The notes under the pieces: generated by a model
Told to the model about the DNA's origin: nothing
Seen by the model: only the letters and a program-made list of their open reading frames with translations
Database searches by the model: none
Position numbers and translations under genes: made by a program
Assembly: GCA_945910005.1 (NCBI GenBank)
Contig: OX246739.1
Span: forward strand, 75,147,295-75,211,294
Length of the DNA stretch: 64,000 bases
From: Isoperla grammatica
Taxonomy: Eukaryota; Arthropoda; Insecta; Plecoptera; Perlodidae
Direction of reading: 5' to 3'
In this document: one piece after another, positions 36,801 through 47,604 of the stretch
Numbering within the stretch: position 1 is the first letter of the stretch
Layout of the letters: the number at the start of each line of letters is the position of its first letter

Positions 36801-39800
36801 CCAGTGCGTCACATATGGGTCCCACGTCACTATAAGTTAACCAATAAAACGTGTGATTGTTGCAGTTGCTGATCTTCCACGTAGAGCGCGGCCCGTTCTA
36901 CGAGGAGTTCTATCAGTGCGTCACCTATGGGTTCCACGTCACTATAAGTTAACCAATAACACGTGTGATTGTTGCAGTTGCTGATCTTCCACGTAGAGCG
37001 CGGCCCGTTCTACGAGGAGTTCTATCAGTGCGTCACCTATGGGTGCCACGTCACTATAAGTTAACCAATAAAACGTGTGATTGTTGCAGTTGCTGATCAT
37101 CCACGTAGAGCGCGGCCCGTTCTACGAGGAGTTCTACCAGTGCGTCACCTCTGGGTGCCACGTCACTATAAGTTAACCAATAAAACGTGTGATTGTTGCA
37201 GTTGCTGATCTTCCACGTAGAGCGCGGCCCGTTCTACGAGGAGTTCTACCAGTGCGTCACATATGGGTCCCACGTCACTATAAGTTAACCAATAAAACGT
37301 GTGATTGTTGCAGTTGCTGATCTTCCACGTAGAGCGCGGCCCGTTCTACGAGGAGTTCTATCAGTGCGTCACCTATGGGTTCCACGTCACTATAAGTTAA
37401 CCAATAACACGTGTGATTGTTGCAGTTGCTGATCTTCCACGTAGAGCGCGGCCCGTTCTACGAGGAGTTCTACCAGTGCGTCACCTATGGGTGCCACGTC
37501 ACTATAAGTTAACCAATAAAACGTGTGATTGTTGCAGTTGCTGATCTTCCACGTAGAGCGCGGCCCGTTCTACGAGGAGTTCTACCAGTGCGTCACCTCT
37601 GGGTGCCACGTCACTATAAGTTAACCAATAAAACGTGTGATTGTTGCAGTTGCTGATCTTCCACGTAGAGCGCGGCCCGTTCTACGAGGAGTTCTACCAG
37701 TGCGTCACCTATGGGTGCCACGTCACTATAAGTTAACCAATAAAACGTGTGATTGTTGCAGTTGCTGATCTTCCACGTAGAGCGCGGCCCGTTCTACGAG
37801 GAGTTCTACCAGTGCGTCACCTACGGGTTCCACGTCACTATAAGTTAACCAATAAAACGTGTGATTGTTGCAGTTGCTGATCTTCCACGTAGAGCGCGGC
37901 CCGTTCTACGAGGAGTTCTACCAGTGCGTCACATATGGGTCCCACGTCACTATAAGTTAACCAATAAAACGTGTGATTGTTGCAGTTGCTGATCTTCCAC
38001 GTAGAGCGCGGCCCGTTCTACGAGGAGTTCTACCAGTGCGTCACCTATAGGTTCTACACGTCACTATAAGTTAACCAATAAAACGTGTGATTGTTGCAGT
38101 TGCTGATCTTCCACGTAGAGCGCGGCCCGTTCTACGAAGAGTTCTACCAGTGCGTCACCTATGGGTGCCACGTCACTATAAGTTAACCAATAAAACGTGT
38201 GATTGTTGCAGTTGCTGATCTTCCACGTAGAGCGCGGCCCGTTCTACGAGGAGTTCTACCAGTGCGTCACCTATAGGTTCCACGTCACTATAAGTTAACC
38301 AATAAAACGTGTGATTGTTGCAGTTGCTGATCTTCCACGTAGAGCGCGGCCCGTTCTACGAGGAGTTCTATCATTGCGTCACCTATGGGCTCCACGTCAC
38401 TATAAGTTAACCAATAAAACGTGTGGTTGTTGCAGTTGCTGATCTTCCACGTAGAGCGCGGCCCGTTCTACGAGGAGTTCTACCAGTGCGTCACCTATGG
38501 GCTCCACGTCACTATAAGTTAACCAATAAAACGTGTGATTGTTGCAGTTGCTGATCTTCCACGTAGAGCGCGGCCCGTTCTACGAGGAGTTCTACCAGTG
38601 CGTCACCTATGGGTTCCACGTCACTATAAGTTAACCAATAAAACGTGTGATTGTTGCAGTTGCTGATCTTCCACGTAGAGCGCGGCCCGTTCTACGAGGA
38701 GTTCTACCAGTGCGTCACCTATGGGTTCCACGTCACTATAAGTTAACCAATAAAACGTGTGATTGTTGCAGTTGCTGATCTTCCACGTAGAGCGCGGCCC
38801 GTTCTACGAGGAGTTCTACCAGTGCGTCACCTATGGGTTCCACGTCACTATAAGTTAACCAATAAAACGTGTGATTGTTGCAGTTGCTGATCTTCCACGT
38901 AGAGCGCGGCCCGTTCTACGAGGAGTTCTATCAGTGCGTCACCTATGGGTTCCACGTCACTATAAGTTAACCAATAAAACGTGTGATTGTTGCAGTTGCT
39001 GATCTTCCACGTAGAGCGCGGCCCGTTCTACGAGGAGTTCTACCAGTGCGTCACCTATAGGTTCCACGTCACTATAAGTTAACCAATACAACGTGTGATT
39101 GTTGCAGTTGCTGATCTTCCACGTAGAGCGCGGCCCGTTCTACGAGGAGTTCTACCATTGCGTCACCTATGGGTTCCACGTCACTATAAGTTAACCAATA
39201 AAACGTGTGATTGTTACAGTTGCTGATCTTCCACGTAGAGCGCGGCCCGTTCTACGAGGAGTTCTACCAGTGCGTCACCTATGGGTTCCACGTCACTATA
39301 AGTTAACCAATAAAACGTGTGATTGTTGCAGTTGCTGATCTTCCACGTAGAGCGCGGCCCGTTCTACGAGGAGTTCTACCAGTGCGTCACCTATGGGTTC
39401 CACGTCACTATAAGTTAACCAATAAAACGTGTGATTGTTGCAGTTGCTGATCTTCCACGTAGAGCGCGGCCCGTTCTACGAGGAGTTCTACCAGTGCGTC
39501 ACCTATGGGTTCCACGTCACTATAAGTTAACCAATAAAACGTGTGTTGTTGCAGTTGCTGATCTTCCACGTAGAGCGCGGCCCGTTCTACGAGGAGTTCT
39601 ACCAGTGCGTCACCTATGGGCTCCACGTCACTATAAGTTAACCAATAAAACGTGTGATTGTTGCAGTTGCTGATCTTCCACGTAGAGCGCGGCCCGTTCT
39701 ACGAGGAGTTCTACCAGTGCGTCACCTATGGGTTCCACGTCACTATAAGTTAACCAATAAAACGTGTGATTTTTGCAGTGGCTGATCTTCCACGTAGAGC

Positions 39801-40674
39801 GCGGCCCGTTCTACGAGGAGTTCTACCAGTGCGTCACCTATGGGTGCCACGTCACTATAAGTTAACCAATAAAACGTGTGATTGTTGCAGTTGCTGATCT
39901 TCCACGTAGAGCGCGGCCCGTTCTACGAGGAGTTCTACCAGTGCGTCACCTATGGGTTCCACGTCACTATAAGTTAACCAATACAACGTGTGATTGTTGC
40001 AGTTGCTGATCTTCCACGTAGAGCGCGGCCCGTTCTACGAGGAGTTCTACCAGTGCGTCACCTATGGGCTCCACGTCACTATAAGTTAACCAATAAAACG
40101 TGTGATTGTTGCAGTTGCTGATCTTCCACGTAGAGCGCGGCCCGTTCTACGAGGAGTTCTACCAGTGCGTCACCTATGGGTTCCACGTCACTATAAGTTA
40201 ACCAATAAAACGTGTGATTGTTGCAGTTGCTGATCTTCCACGTAGAGCGCGGCCCGTTCTACGAGGAGTTCTACCAGTGCGTCACCTATGGGTTCCACGT
40301 CACTATAAGTTAACCAATAAAACGTGTGATTGTTGCAGTTGCTGATCTTCCACGTAGAGCGCGGCCCGTTCTACGAGGAGTTCTACCAGTGCGTCACCTA
40401 TGGGTTCCACGTCACTATAAGTTAACCAATACAACGTGTGATTGTTGCAGTTGCTGATCTTCCACGTAGAGCGCGGCCCGTTCTACGAGGAGTTCTACCA
40501 GTGCGTCACCTATGGGTCCCACGTCACTATAAGTTAACCAATAAAACGTGTGATTGTTGCAGTTGCTGATCTTCCACGTAGAGCGCGGCCCGTTCTACGA
40601 GGAGTTCTACCAGTGCGTCACCTATGGGTGCCACGTCACTATAAGTTAACCAATAAAACGTGTGATTGTTGCAG
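33826..40674 (+). repeat. 112-bp satellite made from a receptor gene's 3' splice site and exon start
   Basis: About 61 units (starts at 33846, 33950, 34062, then every 112 bp). Each unit has three parts: the first ~75 bp of the exon at 40675 (ending TTCTACACG or the 2-bp-shorter TTCCACG), a 19-bp filler (TCACTATAAGTTAACCAAT), and 20 bp of intron end (AAAACGTGTGATTGTTGCAG). Three units (near 34569, 36363 and 38045) keep TTCTACACG and are 114 bp long; others lost TA. The leftmost unit lacks 8 bp. Since 112 is not a multiple of 3, the array has no continuous reading frame, and short frames in it are not genes. The right end runs into the intact exon. Confidence 0.95.
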
Positions 40675-40858
40675 TTGCTGATCTTCCACGTAGAGCGCGG
40701 CCCGTTCTACGAGGAGTTCTACCAGTGCGTCACCTATGGGTTCTACACGGAACTATGGCAGGAACAAGTGTACACCACCTTCAGTCTGATCTGTATGTTC
40801 ATCGTGCCTCTGCTTATCATCATCTCAACCTACGTAGCGACCATTGCCACCATATCAC
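40675..40858 (+). CDS. Internal exon of an AKH/corazonin (GnRH-like) neuropeptide receptor
   Basis: This 184-bp exon encodes about 61 residues, starting LLIFHVERGPFYEEF, then YQCVTYGFYTELWQEQ, then a hydrophobic helix ending IISTYVATIATIS. In rhodopsin-class peptide receptors the Cys of QCVT in extracellular loop 2 forms the conserved disulfide with TM3, and the helix with its Pro (FIVPLLIII) is TM5. The order FHVE...QCVT.GFYT..WQEQ..TTFSL is what I know from insect adipokinetic-hormone receptors and the related corazonin receptors. AKH receptor is my first choice, not proven. The exon is preceded by TTGTTGCAG and followed by the consensus donor GTGAGT; it starts in phase 0 and ends in phase 1. 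The rest of the gene (TM1-4 and TM6-7) was not found, so it must lie outside or in unrecognised exons. It is a partial gene; function as a whole cannot be judged here. Confidence 0.8.
40675..40858 (+). promoter_or_regulatory. Splice sites of the receptor exon
   Basis: Acceptor: weak pyrimidine tract GTGTGATTGTTGCAG ending at 40674, with a branchpoint-like GTTAAC about 25-30 bp upstream that is itself part of the filler. Donor: CAC followed by GTGAGT at 40859-40864, a strong consensus. The same acceptor is repeated in about 61 upstream units. Confidence 0.7.
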
Positions 40859-41739
40859 GTGAGTACAACACATTATACTATCTCCGTGCAGTGTTGTGAC
40901 AAAACTATGTAGATAATTTAGCGAGATAGTATTTATTTTTTTGTCTCATTTAGATAGGCCTAAGTCTTTTGTGGTTTTCTCTATCTTATATTTATATAAA
41001 ATAAAGTGTATCTGATCTTATCTTTTTAAGCTTTCAGAAACAATAATTAGATATTTTAAGTAATTAAAGCCCTAACTAAATAATCACTTAAGCCATGTGT
41101 AAAATTGTCCGTCCAGTATGCTTGTAGCATTGTGTTGTGACAATGGGTCTCTGTAGAGTCTAAAGTCTACACTATAATTATTATCATTTATCGAAACAAA
41201 ATTATGTAGGTAATTCTTTATATCTCTTGTCTTTTATCTTATCTAGATAACTTGTCAATGTGATCGCATGCATAATACGTTCATTAAAATGCAAAATAAG
41301 ATGCGATGTGTGTGTGATCATGTGATGTGTGTACTAATGATACCAAACGCAGGTGCAGAGTCACATATTATATGTGATATGTGACCAGTTCACTTCTGGA
41401 TACACGATACTTATAAAAGAAAATTTCAATATAAAAAAAATAAATTTAAAAAAGTTAACGTCTCTGAAGCGAAGTACTAAATGTTGCTTCTAAAAGCTAA
41501 AAGCCCGGCGGGAGTTCACTGATCCATCGCCCTGAATAATATATACTTTTGATAATATTCTACAGGCTAGAGCTAACCCAAAAGTAGCTTGTTAAAACTT
41601 TCTAAAACTTTTAAGGATTAAGATGTTTTCAGATGAAATATTTTTAGAAGATCATGAAAATGCAAATTTTTCAACATACAAACTTATTTCGGTGTATATT
41701 TGTAATCTAGCCGTTGAATTACATATATAGAAGTATAGT
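40859..41739 (+). other. Downstream intron of the receptor gene
   Basis: Begins with GTGAGT and is AT-rich. No following exon (TM6 region) was recognised before the SINE at 41740 or anywhere later in the window. Confidence 0.5.
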
Positions 41740-41897
41740 CCGAAGGCTGTTAGTATAGGACTCAGTCCCAGCATTCATCTATGTGACTGAGGAAAACTTC
41801 GGAAAAGCCTTCAGTCATTACTGGCAGTAGCCGGTATCGAATCAGCGATCTCGTCCAAATCAGAGTCTCGGGTCTTACCGCTGAGCCACCTCTATTG
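41740..41897 (-). mobile_element. tRNA-derived SINE (family C)
   Basis: On the minus strand it has the A-box-like TGGCTCAGCGGT (reverse complement of 41877-41888) and the AGTCTCG-like segment of the tRNA head. The body follows with CTTCAGTC, CCTCAGTC and GCTGGGACTGAGTCC. The B-box copy (CTGATTCGATACC) is decayed. Confidence 0.7.
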
Positions 41898-41940
41898 CTC
41901 AAAGATTACAATGTTCCTTGATGGGAGACATTTTAGATCC

Positions 41941-42078
41941 GGTATCATAACGGCCCGCTAAATACTTAACCCGTCGCTAATTTGTTTTCTTCTTTGAAGT
42001 CACACTTCCGATTGTGTTTCCCATGGAGAGAACAAGTTAGCGCTAGGCTAAATATTTAGCGAGCCGTCATAATAGTAG
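41941..42078. mobile_element. MITE with imperfect inverted repeats
   Basis: Left arm (TATCATAACGG, CCGCTAAATACTTAACCC, TCGCTAATTTGTT) is mirrored at 42021-42075 in reverse complement (ATTATGACGGCTCGCTAAAT..., GCGCTAACTTGTT). A related copy is at 13085-13230. Non-coding. Confidence 0.7.
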
Positions 42079-43070
42079 CTTATACTTAGTAATTGATTTT
42101 GATCTTATCTTACAATGTTCCTCACATGAAGTCATGTTTACAACTATTACATTTAGCTGTCAAATTAACAAACAAATTTACGTTTGTTTTAAAAGTTTAA
42201 AACTAAAACAGTCATAAAACTGGTTATAAATGGACGAAAAAAGGAATTAATAAAAACCGTACAAACACTGACAATTAATAATCCACCATATCGGCGAATG
42301 GAATCGAATCCCGACTATAAAACAATTTAATGCATATTCTCTGTTTACGCGTTAAATTACAAGAATTTATTCCTAGTGTCTGACTATGGTTTGACTCCAC
42401 AACGCAATTTATTATGTGACGCTCGACAGCGCAACTGTTTTGTAAATACCCCGCTGTCAGTTAAACATGTCCAGAAACAAAGAATATTTCTACAAAGAAG
42501 ACTATTTATTATATCAATTAATGTTAACATCATGCGGATAGTGAAACTTATAAATCAGGACACTTTTGCGACAGAGCCTAACAGAAGTCTGGGTCGGGGG
42601 GTTAGGACTTCGATAACAACTACCGGCATATTGATGAAATGTTTTGCTCGCAAAGCGAATGTTATGTTTATAAAGCAGTAGCACAACAACTGTCTACGGA
42701 ACTAATATATTCAATGATCGTAAACAAACATATAAAGTGTTTCGGCGTAATATGATGTGGGTAGGGTATACGGCTGTAAAGAATGTTACGTACACACAAG
42801 TAATGAAGATCTGTTTCAAACTAATCTGCGTATTGTCAGAACTCAGATGAGTGTGATGAGCAGGTGAGAGAGAACACAACGCGTTATAATGTGGACAATT
42901 ATTCAGTATTTTGGATTGCGCATTTAATTTCTTGTAGGAAACTTAGGCCTACCAAGGGACAACTTGGCCCTGTTGTGACTAACTAGGTAAAGAGTGCGAC
43001 AGCATTTGAGACGGAGTGATAGAAGAGCTAATTATATAGAATATAGGCGCATTCCAGGCATTCGCCAATT
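42079..43070. other. Non-coding spacer
   Basis: A 101-codon plus frame at 42376-42681 lacks recognised motifs. No gene supported. Confidence 0.4.
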
Positions 43071-43262
43071 ATGACTGAGTAAAACAACCTAAGTCAGGAC
43101 TGTCGCCTTATGATTGAGTAAAACAACCTCAGTCAGGACTGTCGCCTTATGACTGAGTGAAACAACTTCAGTCAGGACTGTCGCCTTATGACTGAGTAAA
43201 ACAACCTCAGTCAGGACTGTCGCCTTATGACTGAGTAAAACAACTTCAGTCAGGACTGTCGG
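43071..43262. repeat. 39-bp tandem repeat, five copies, each with a hairpin
   Basis: Unit starts ATGACTGAGTAAAACAACCT and repeats every 39 bp. Within each unit TGACTGAG and CTCAGTCA form 8-bp complementary arms around a 9-nt loop. Variants (ATTGAG, TTCAGTCA) change stem pairs to G-T wobble rather than breaking them. It ends about 80 bp before the LINE's left target-site duplication and so is probably outside the LINE. Confidence 0.9.
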
Positions 43263-43339
43263 TAGCCGTTATCACGTGCAACCACATTGAAAATAAACAC
43301 TTGACAATTGATTCAATTGACCTATTTTCTAGACTATCC

Positions 43340-43353
43340 ACTGCGTTTGGAGT
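43340..43353. repeat. Left target-site duplication of the LINE
   Basis: ACTGCGTTTGGAGT, matching 47778-47791 with one mismatch. This sets the 5' end of the element and supports insertion by target-primed reverse transcription. Confidence 0.7.
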
Positions 43354-43610
43354 AAGGCGGTGATTTTGTTTACTGAACAATGGTTTCGGTAGCTCCCGTA
43401 TTTATATAAGTTAAAGTGGATATTTTTGGGTTTTCAGTGTTGTGAGTTAATGCATTAGCTTAATTGAAAACTGCAGATTCTTTCAAGGTATTGTACAGCA
43501 TTGTGGGTGCAAAGACACATTGAGAATCTGAGTTTTGTGCTCGGCCTGGAGCGTGGGCTCAATTCTGAGTTTGCTGTTCTTTTGTTTTTTGGTGTTTCTC
43601 CTCCACGGTC

Positions 43611-44828
43611 ATGTTTCGCCCATCACTTTCGGCATCTAATCGCCGTATTAATACTATAAAATGTGAGTTTTCCCGAGAATCCAGTCGACCAAGTGCCCGT
43701 GAAATTCACGATTGGTGCCACAATGTGCTTCGTCTTGAACGAGAGGATGTCGATACCATTCAACTCGATGGATCGAAACAAACGGTATTTGTAAAATGTA
43801 ATTCAGGAGATAAATGTTCCGCCATTCTCGCAGCTACAAATGGTACTGCCAAATTTGTTCATGCTGATTCTTCGATAAGCATTGTCAAGATAGGCCACGC
43901 TGATCTAGGTTACCGCAATGTTAGGCTGTTTAACATTCCACCTGAGATGTCTCAAGAAACTGTTCGAGTTGAGATGGGGAAATTTGGTACTGTTCGTGAC
44001 ATTCAATACGAAACTTGGTCCGCTGATTACTTCTTCCGTTCTAGGAATGGTATTAGGGCCCTAAAGATTGACCTGGCGATGCACGTTCCTTCTTTTATCC
44101 ATATTGGAGGGTATCGAGTTCTGGTTACTTACGATGGTCAGCCTAAAACGTGTTCCTTTTGTCACGCCTCTGATCACTTTCGAGCGGATTGCCGCGCGAG
44201 GAAGCCTGTTCAAACACCTACAACAGACAATGCCGATACATCCAGCTATGCCTCTCGTCTGCGCACATCCGTGCCTACCACTCTCCCTGTCGATCCGATT
44301 CCATTGGCTTCCCCTGAGTCATGCGTCTCTGAGGTGGATGAGTCGTTGTTAGATGAGTATTCCTTATCGATGTCTGTTGATGAGCCTATCGCAGACGACC
44401 GAGAAATCCATGCGCTCAGTGACAGCGAATCCAGCCTTCAGGACGGTTCAGATGACACTAGTACGACGACGATCAAGAACACGCGCAAACGTGGTAAGAA
44501 ACCGTCTACTAGCGGTAACACTCCAAAACTGTTGAAGGGTGCAGTGTCCGGTGCTCCTCAAATTCTTGTTGCTCAAGATGAAATCATCGATGTTGATGTT
44601 ATAAAAACCAAACCGCGAACCAAACTCAATTCAAAAGTTCCCTCTCTGATTAATTCCAACGTTGTTAATGCCGGTGTAGTTCGTGCTAGAGCTGCTAAGA
44701 ACAATCGCAATATTTGTCCTACTGAATGTGAAAGTCTACTACAGGACCGTGCTTATTCTAGTCAGAAGATTGTTTGTGACGGCTCCTGGAGCAAAGAACT
44801 TGATATACTTCCCCAACCTACTAAATAG
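43611..44828 (+). CDS. LINE ORF1, nucleic-acid-binding protein with zinc knuckle
   Basis: An intact 405-residue frame from ATG at 43611 to TAG. Residues 101-131 (YRNVRLFNIP...KFGTVRDI) look like the RNP/RRM-type fold seen in several LINE ORF1 proteins. C181, C184, H189 and C194 form a CX2CX4HX4C zinc knuckle. Residues ~230-280 are Ser/Asp-rich, followed by a basic patch (NTRKRGKKPS) that could be a nuclear localisation signal. By family knowledge, ORF1 binds element RNA in the ribonucleoprotein that is returned to the nucleus. The frame is open although ORF2 is broken. ORF2's ATG begins 7 nt after the ORF1 stop, so downstream translation would need reinitiation. Confidence 0.85.
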   Translation: MFRPSLSASNRRINTIKCEFSRESSRPSAREIHDWCHNVLRLEREDVDTIQLDGSKQTVFVKCNSGDKCSAILAATNGTAKFVHADSSISIVKIGHADLGYRNVRLFNIPPEMSQETVRVEMGKFGTVRDIQYETWSADYFFRSRNGIRALKIDLAMHVPSFIHIGGYRVLVTYDGQPKTCSFCHASDHFRADCRARKPVQTPTTDNADTSSYASRLRTSVPTTLPVDPIPLASPESCVSEVDESLLDEYSLSMSVDEPIADDREIHALSDSESSLQDGSDDTSTTTIKNTRKRGKKPSTSGNTPKLLKGAVSGAPQILVAQDEIIDVDVIKTKPRTKLNSKVPSLINSNVVNAGVVRARAAKNNRNICPTECESLLQDRAYSSQKIVCDGSWSKELDILPQPTK

Positions 44829-44835
44829 CCTAACT

Positions 44836-47604
44836 ATGGATTCACTACATTTTTGTTTTCTTAATTCCTTTGGGTTCTCGAAAAGAAAACCTCTACTAGA
44901 ACATCTTTGTTGCTCTCATACACTTCACGTTCTTGGCCTGGCTGAAACGTGGTCAGGTCCCATGCATTCTGTGAAGCTGCCTGGCTTCAGTGTTCTTCGC
45001 AAAGACCGCGAATATATTAGGGGTCGCCCAGCTCGGGGAGGTGTAGCGCTGTTTCTAAACAGTTCTCTTCCATTTACGTCACTCCCTCTTCCGCCACAAT
45101 TCTCTCACTTGGAAGCTGTCACTTGTCTCTTGCATGGTCCCGTTGGCCCCATTTGCCTATGTGTGTTATACACTCCTCCTGGTCATCCTCTTCCAACTGA
45201 TTTCTTGAAATATATCTCTAATCTTTACCCTAGCATCGTCATGGGTGATTTCAATGCCCGCCACACATCTTTTGGGGATTCAGTTAATAATAAAACTGGC
45301 TCAGATCTAGCTGACCTCCTTATCGAATTGCCCATCTTCCGACTTCACTGCAACAGCCCTACATTCATTGGGTACCAAGGAGTATCTATTCCGGACCATG
45401 TAATTGTTAGCGAATCACTGTCACCAAGATGCAGCGATATAACGATTGGACAACCGACAGGGAGTGATCACCTTCCACTTCTATTTTCTGCAAACATAGA
45501 CCGTTCGACTCCTCAACAGTCACCAGCTGTTTCTGTGGTTCGCGATTTTCGCAAGGCTGATTGGTCACTCTATCGTCATCACCTAAGTCGCCGTCTCCCT
45601 CAACCAGTTATTGTTTCTTAAGTTGACACTTTACTTTCTACTGCCAATCAAATGACAGCTGTCATTAAGTTAGCAACTAATTTGTCTTGCCCGACGAGGA
45701 CTATTAACATCAATAGACGTCCTCTTCCCCCCTATATTGTAAATTTAATAAAAATTAAGAGTAAGCTGTACCGTCGTATCAAGAAAAACTTCGATTCTGC
45801 TCTAAAAACGGAGTGGAATAGACTCAACGCGATTGTCCGTAAAAAGGTTCGTGAATTTCGAGAACACTCGTGGCTTTCGATTTGTGAGAGTCTCAACTAC
45901 AGAGATGGCGGCAAGTTTTGGCGCAAATTTAAGATTTTAACGGGTCAGAAATCATCTAACCCTTCGCCACTAATAGTGGACGGCATCTCCTATGCAACTG
46001 CTCTTGACAAAGCCAATATCTTCTCGACATGCCTCAACAAAATTCATTCATTTCCTTCTGACCCACGTTTTGATTCTGATTTTAAACTCAAAGTTACAAA
46101 TAAGCTTGCTCTCTATTAGCCTTCTCTCTCCAATCATACTCCCATACCTCAGATTCATCACGAATCCCATTCTCTAATTCAAGCAATCACTCCGCAAGAG
46201 GTTATTACCACCATACGTTCTGGGAAGAATTCGGCTCCTGGAGGGGATAAGATTACCCGTCTTCAATTACTCCAAGGTCCCGACAAGTTGTTTTCACTGC
46301 TTTCCACGATCTTCTCATCATGCTTAAACCTGGGATATATTCCGCCCAGTTGGAAATCATCTGAGGTAATTATGATCCCGAAACCCAACAAACCTCCGAC
46401 GGACCCTTTATCATACAGACCAATTAGCCTTATCAATGTTATAAGCAAAACTTTCGAGAAAATAATTGCGAATCGTCTCTCTATCTTCGCTGAGGAAAAT
46501 GCCATCATTCCCTTGACTCAGGCGGGCTTTCGTCGTCGTCGCGGGGTCCCTGACGCTCTCCTCAAACTTATTACGGAAACTACTTGCTCGCTCAATAACG
46601 GCAAGTGTGTTCTGGCCATTTTCTTTGACATCGAACGGGCTTTTGATAAGCTATGGCATGACGGTCTTCTATACAAGTTACTTCGTTTAAACGTCCCACT
46701 AGCCCTCATTCGCTGCATCAAGGCTTTACTCTCTAATCGTTCCTCTAGGGTTCGCATTAATGGCGTTCTCTCCACCCCCTTCTCTCCACTCGCGGGAGTA
46801 CCGCAAGGTTCTCCTCTTTCTCCGATCCTTTATATTCTCTTTTGTCACGATTTACCTTCTCCATCATCTTCTCGACTGTTCCTCTCACAGTTTGCGGATG
46901 ACACTGCTTACTGGTGTGCTGGATTCTCAGCCTGGTCAGCTCAACTAGGTCTCCAACGTCAGACTTCAAAATTTGAGAATTGGATGTGTCTCTGGAGAGT
47001 TCGCCCAAATGCATCAAAAACTCAACTTATTCTCTTCGTTCACCGGAATAAAACTCGTAAAGTGAGTCAACAGTCAGGTACCATCACACTTCAATTTTGG
47101 GGTGAAAACGTTGTCGCACAAAATCAAGTTCGCTACCTGGGTCTTGAATTCAGTAACATCTTCAGCTGGTTGCCTCACTGTAAAAAGACAATTAATACGG
47201 TACGCTCCAGATTAAACCTGTTAATACTTATCAGGGGTCGATTACGTGGCTGCAATTATGAAACACTCCTCAGAACGTACTTGGCATTCATCCGTCCAGT
47301 ATTCGAATTTGCTTGCGGTGTTCTAGCCCCCCTTCTTGGCCCACTACTGTCCCTCTACGCATCTCTAGAACGTCGAATTTTGCGAAGAATTGCAAGACTC
47401 CCTCCCTGGACCAAAAATGAAGACATCAACGAACTTTTAGACAACAACCATATCTCAAACCGGATTCATCACCTTCATCTGAAATATTTTGATAAAATTA
47501 TTAACGACAACCACAAAGACATGCTAGACATAATAACTCGACCTATAACCTTATCCTTCAGACCGAAATTCAAATATCCATTACCGATCAATGTCATACT
47601 ATAA
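44836..47604 (+). pseudogene. LINE ORF2, endonuclease-reverse transcriptase, two nonsense mutations
   Basis: A single frame of 922 codons from ATG 44836 to TAA 47602-47604, interrupted by TAA at codon 262 (45619-45621) and TAG at codon 428 (46117-46119). Endonuclease: E37 (GLAETW), GDFNA at 137-141 and SDH at 210-212 are the catalytic landmarks of AP-type LINE endonucleases. Reverse transcriptase: SYRPISL near codon 526, DIERAFDKLWH from about codon 598, VPQGSPLSP near 655-663, and FADD at 686-689 holding the catalytic Asp pair. A C-terminal region follows with no RNase H, in keeping with the Jockey/CR1 group. The family nicks DNA and primes reverse transcription there. This copy cannot make the full protein. 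Clade assignment is by eye. Confidence 0.88.

Noticed and set aside
33826..40674. CRISPR-like array
   Set aside because: Repeats are directly contiguous without unique spacers, and the context is eukaryotic.
35287..40862. Short frames inside the receptor satellite as genes
   Set aside because: Units shift frame by one base each; only the final intact exon has coding support.
43071..43262. 39-bp repeats as LINE 5' promoter monomers
   Set aside because: They lie outside the target-site duplication at 43340-43353, so most likely not part of the element.
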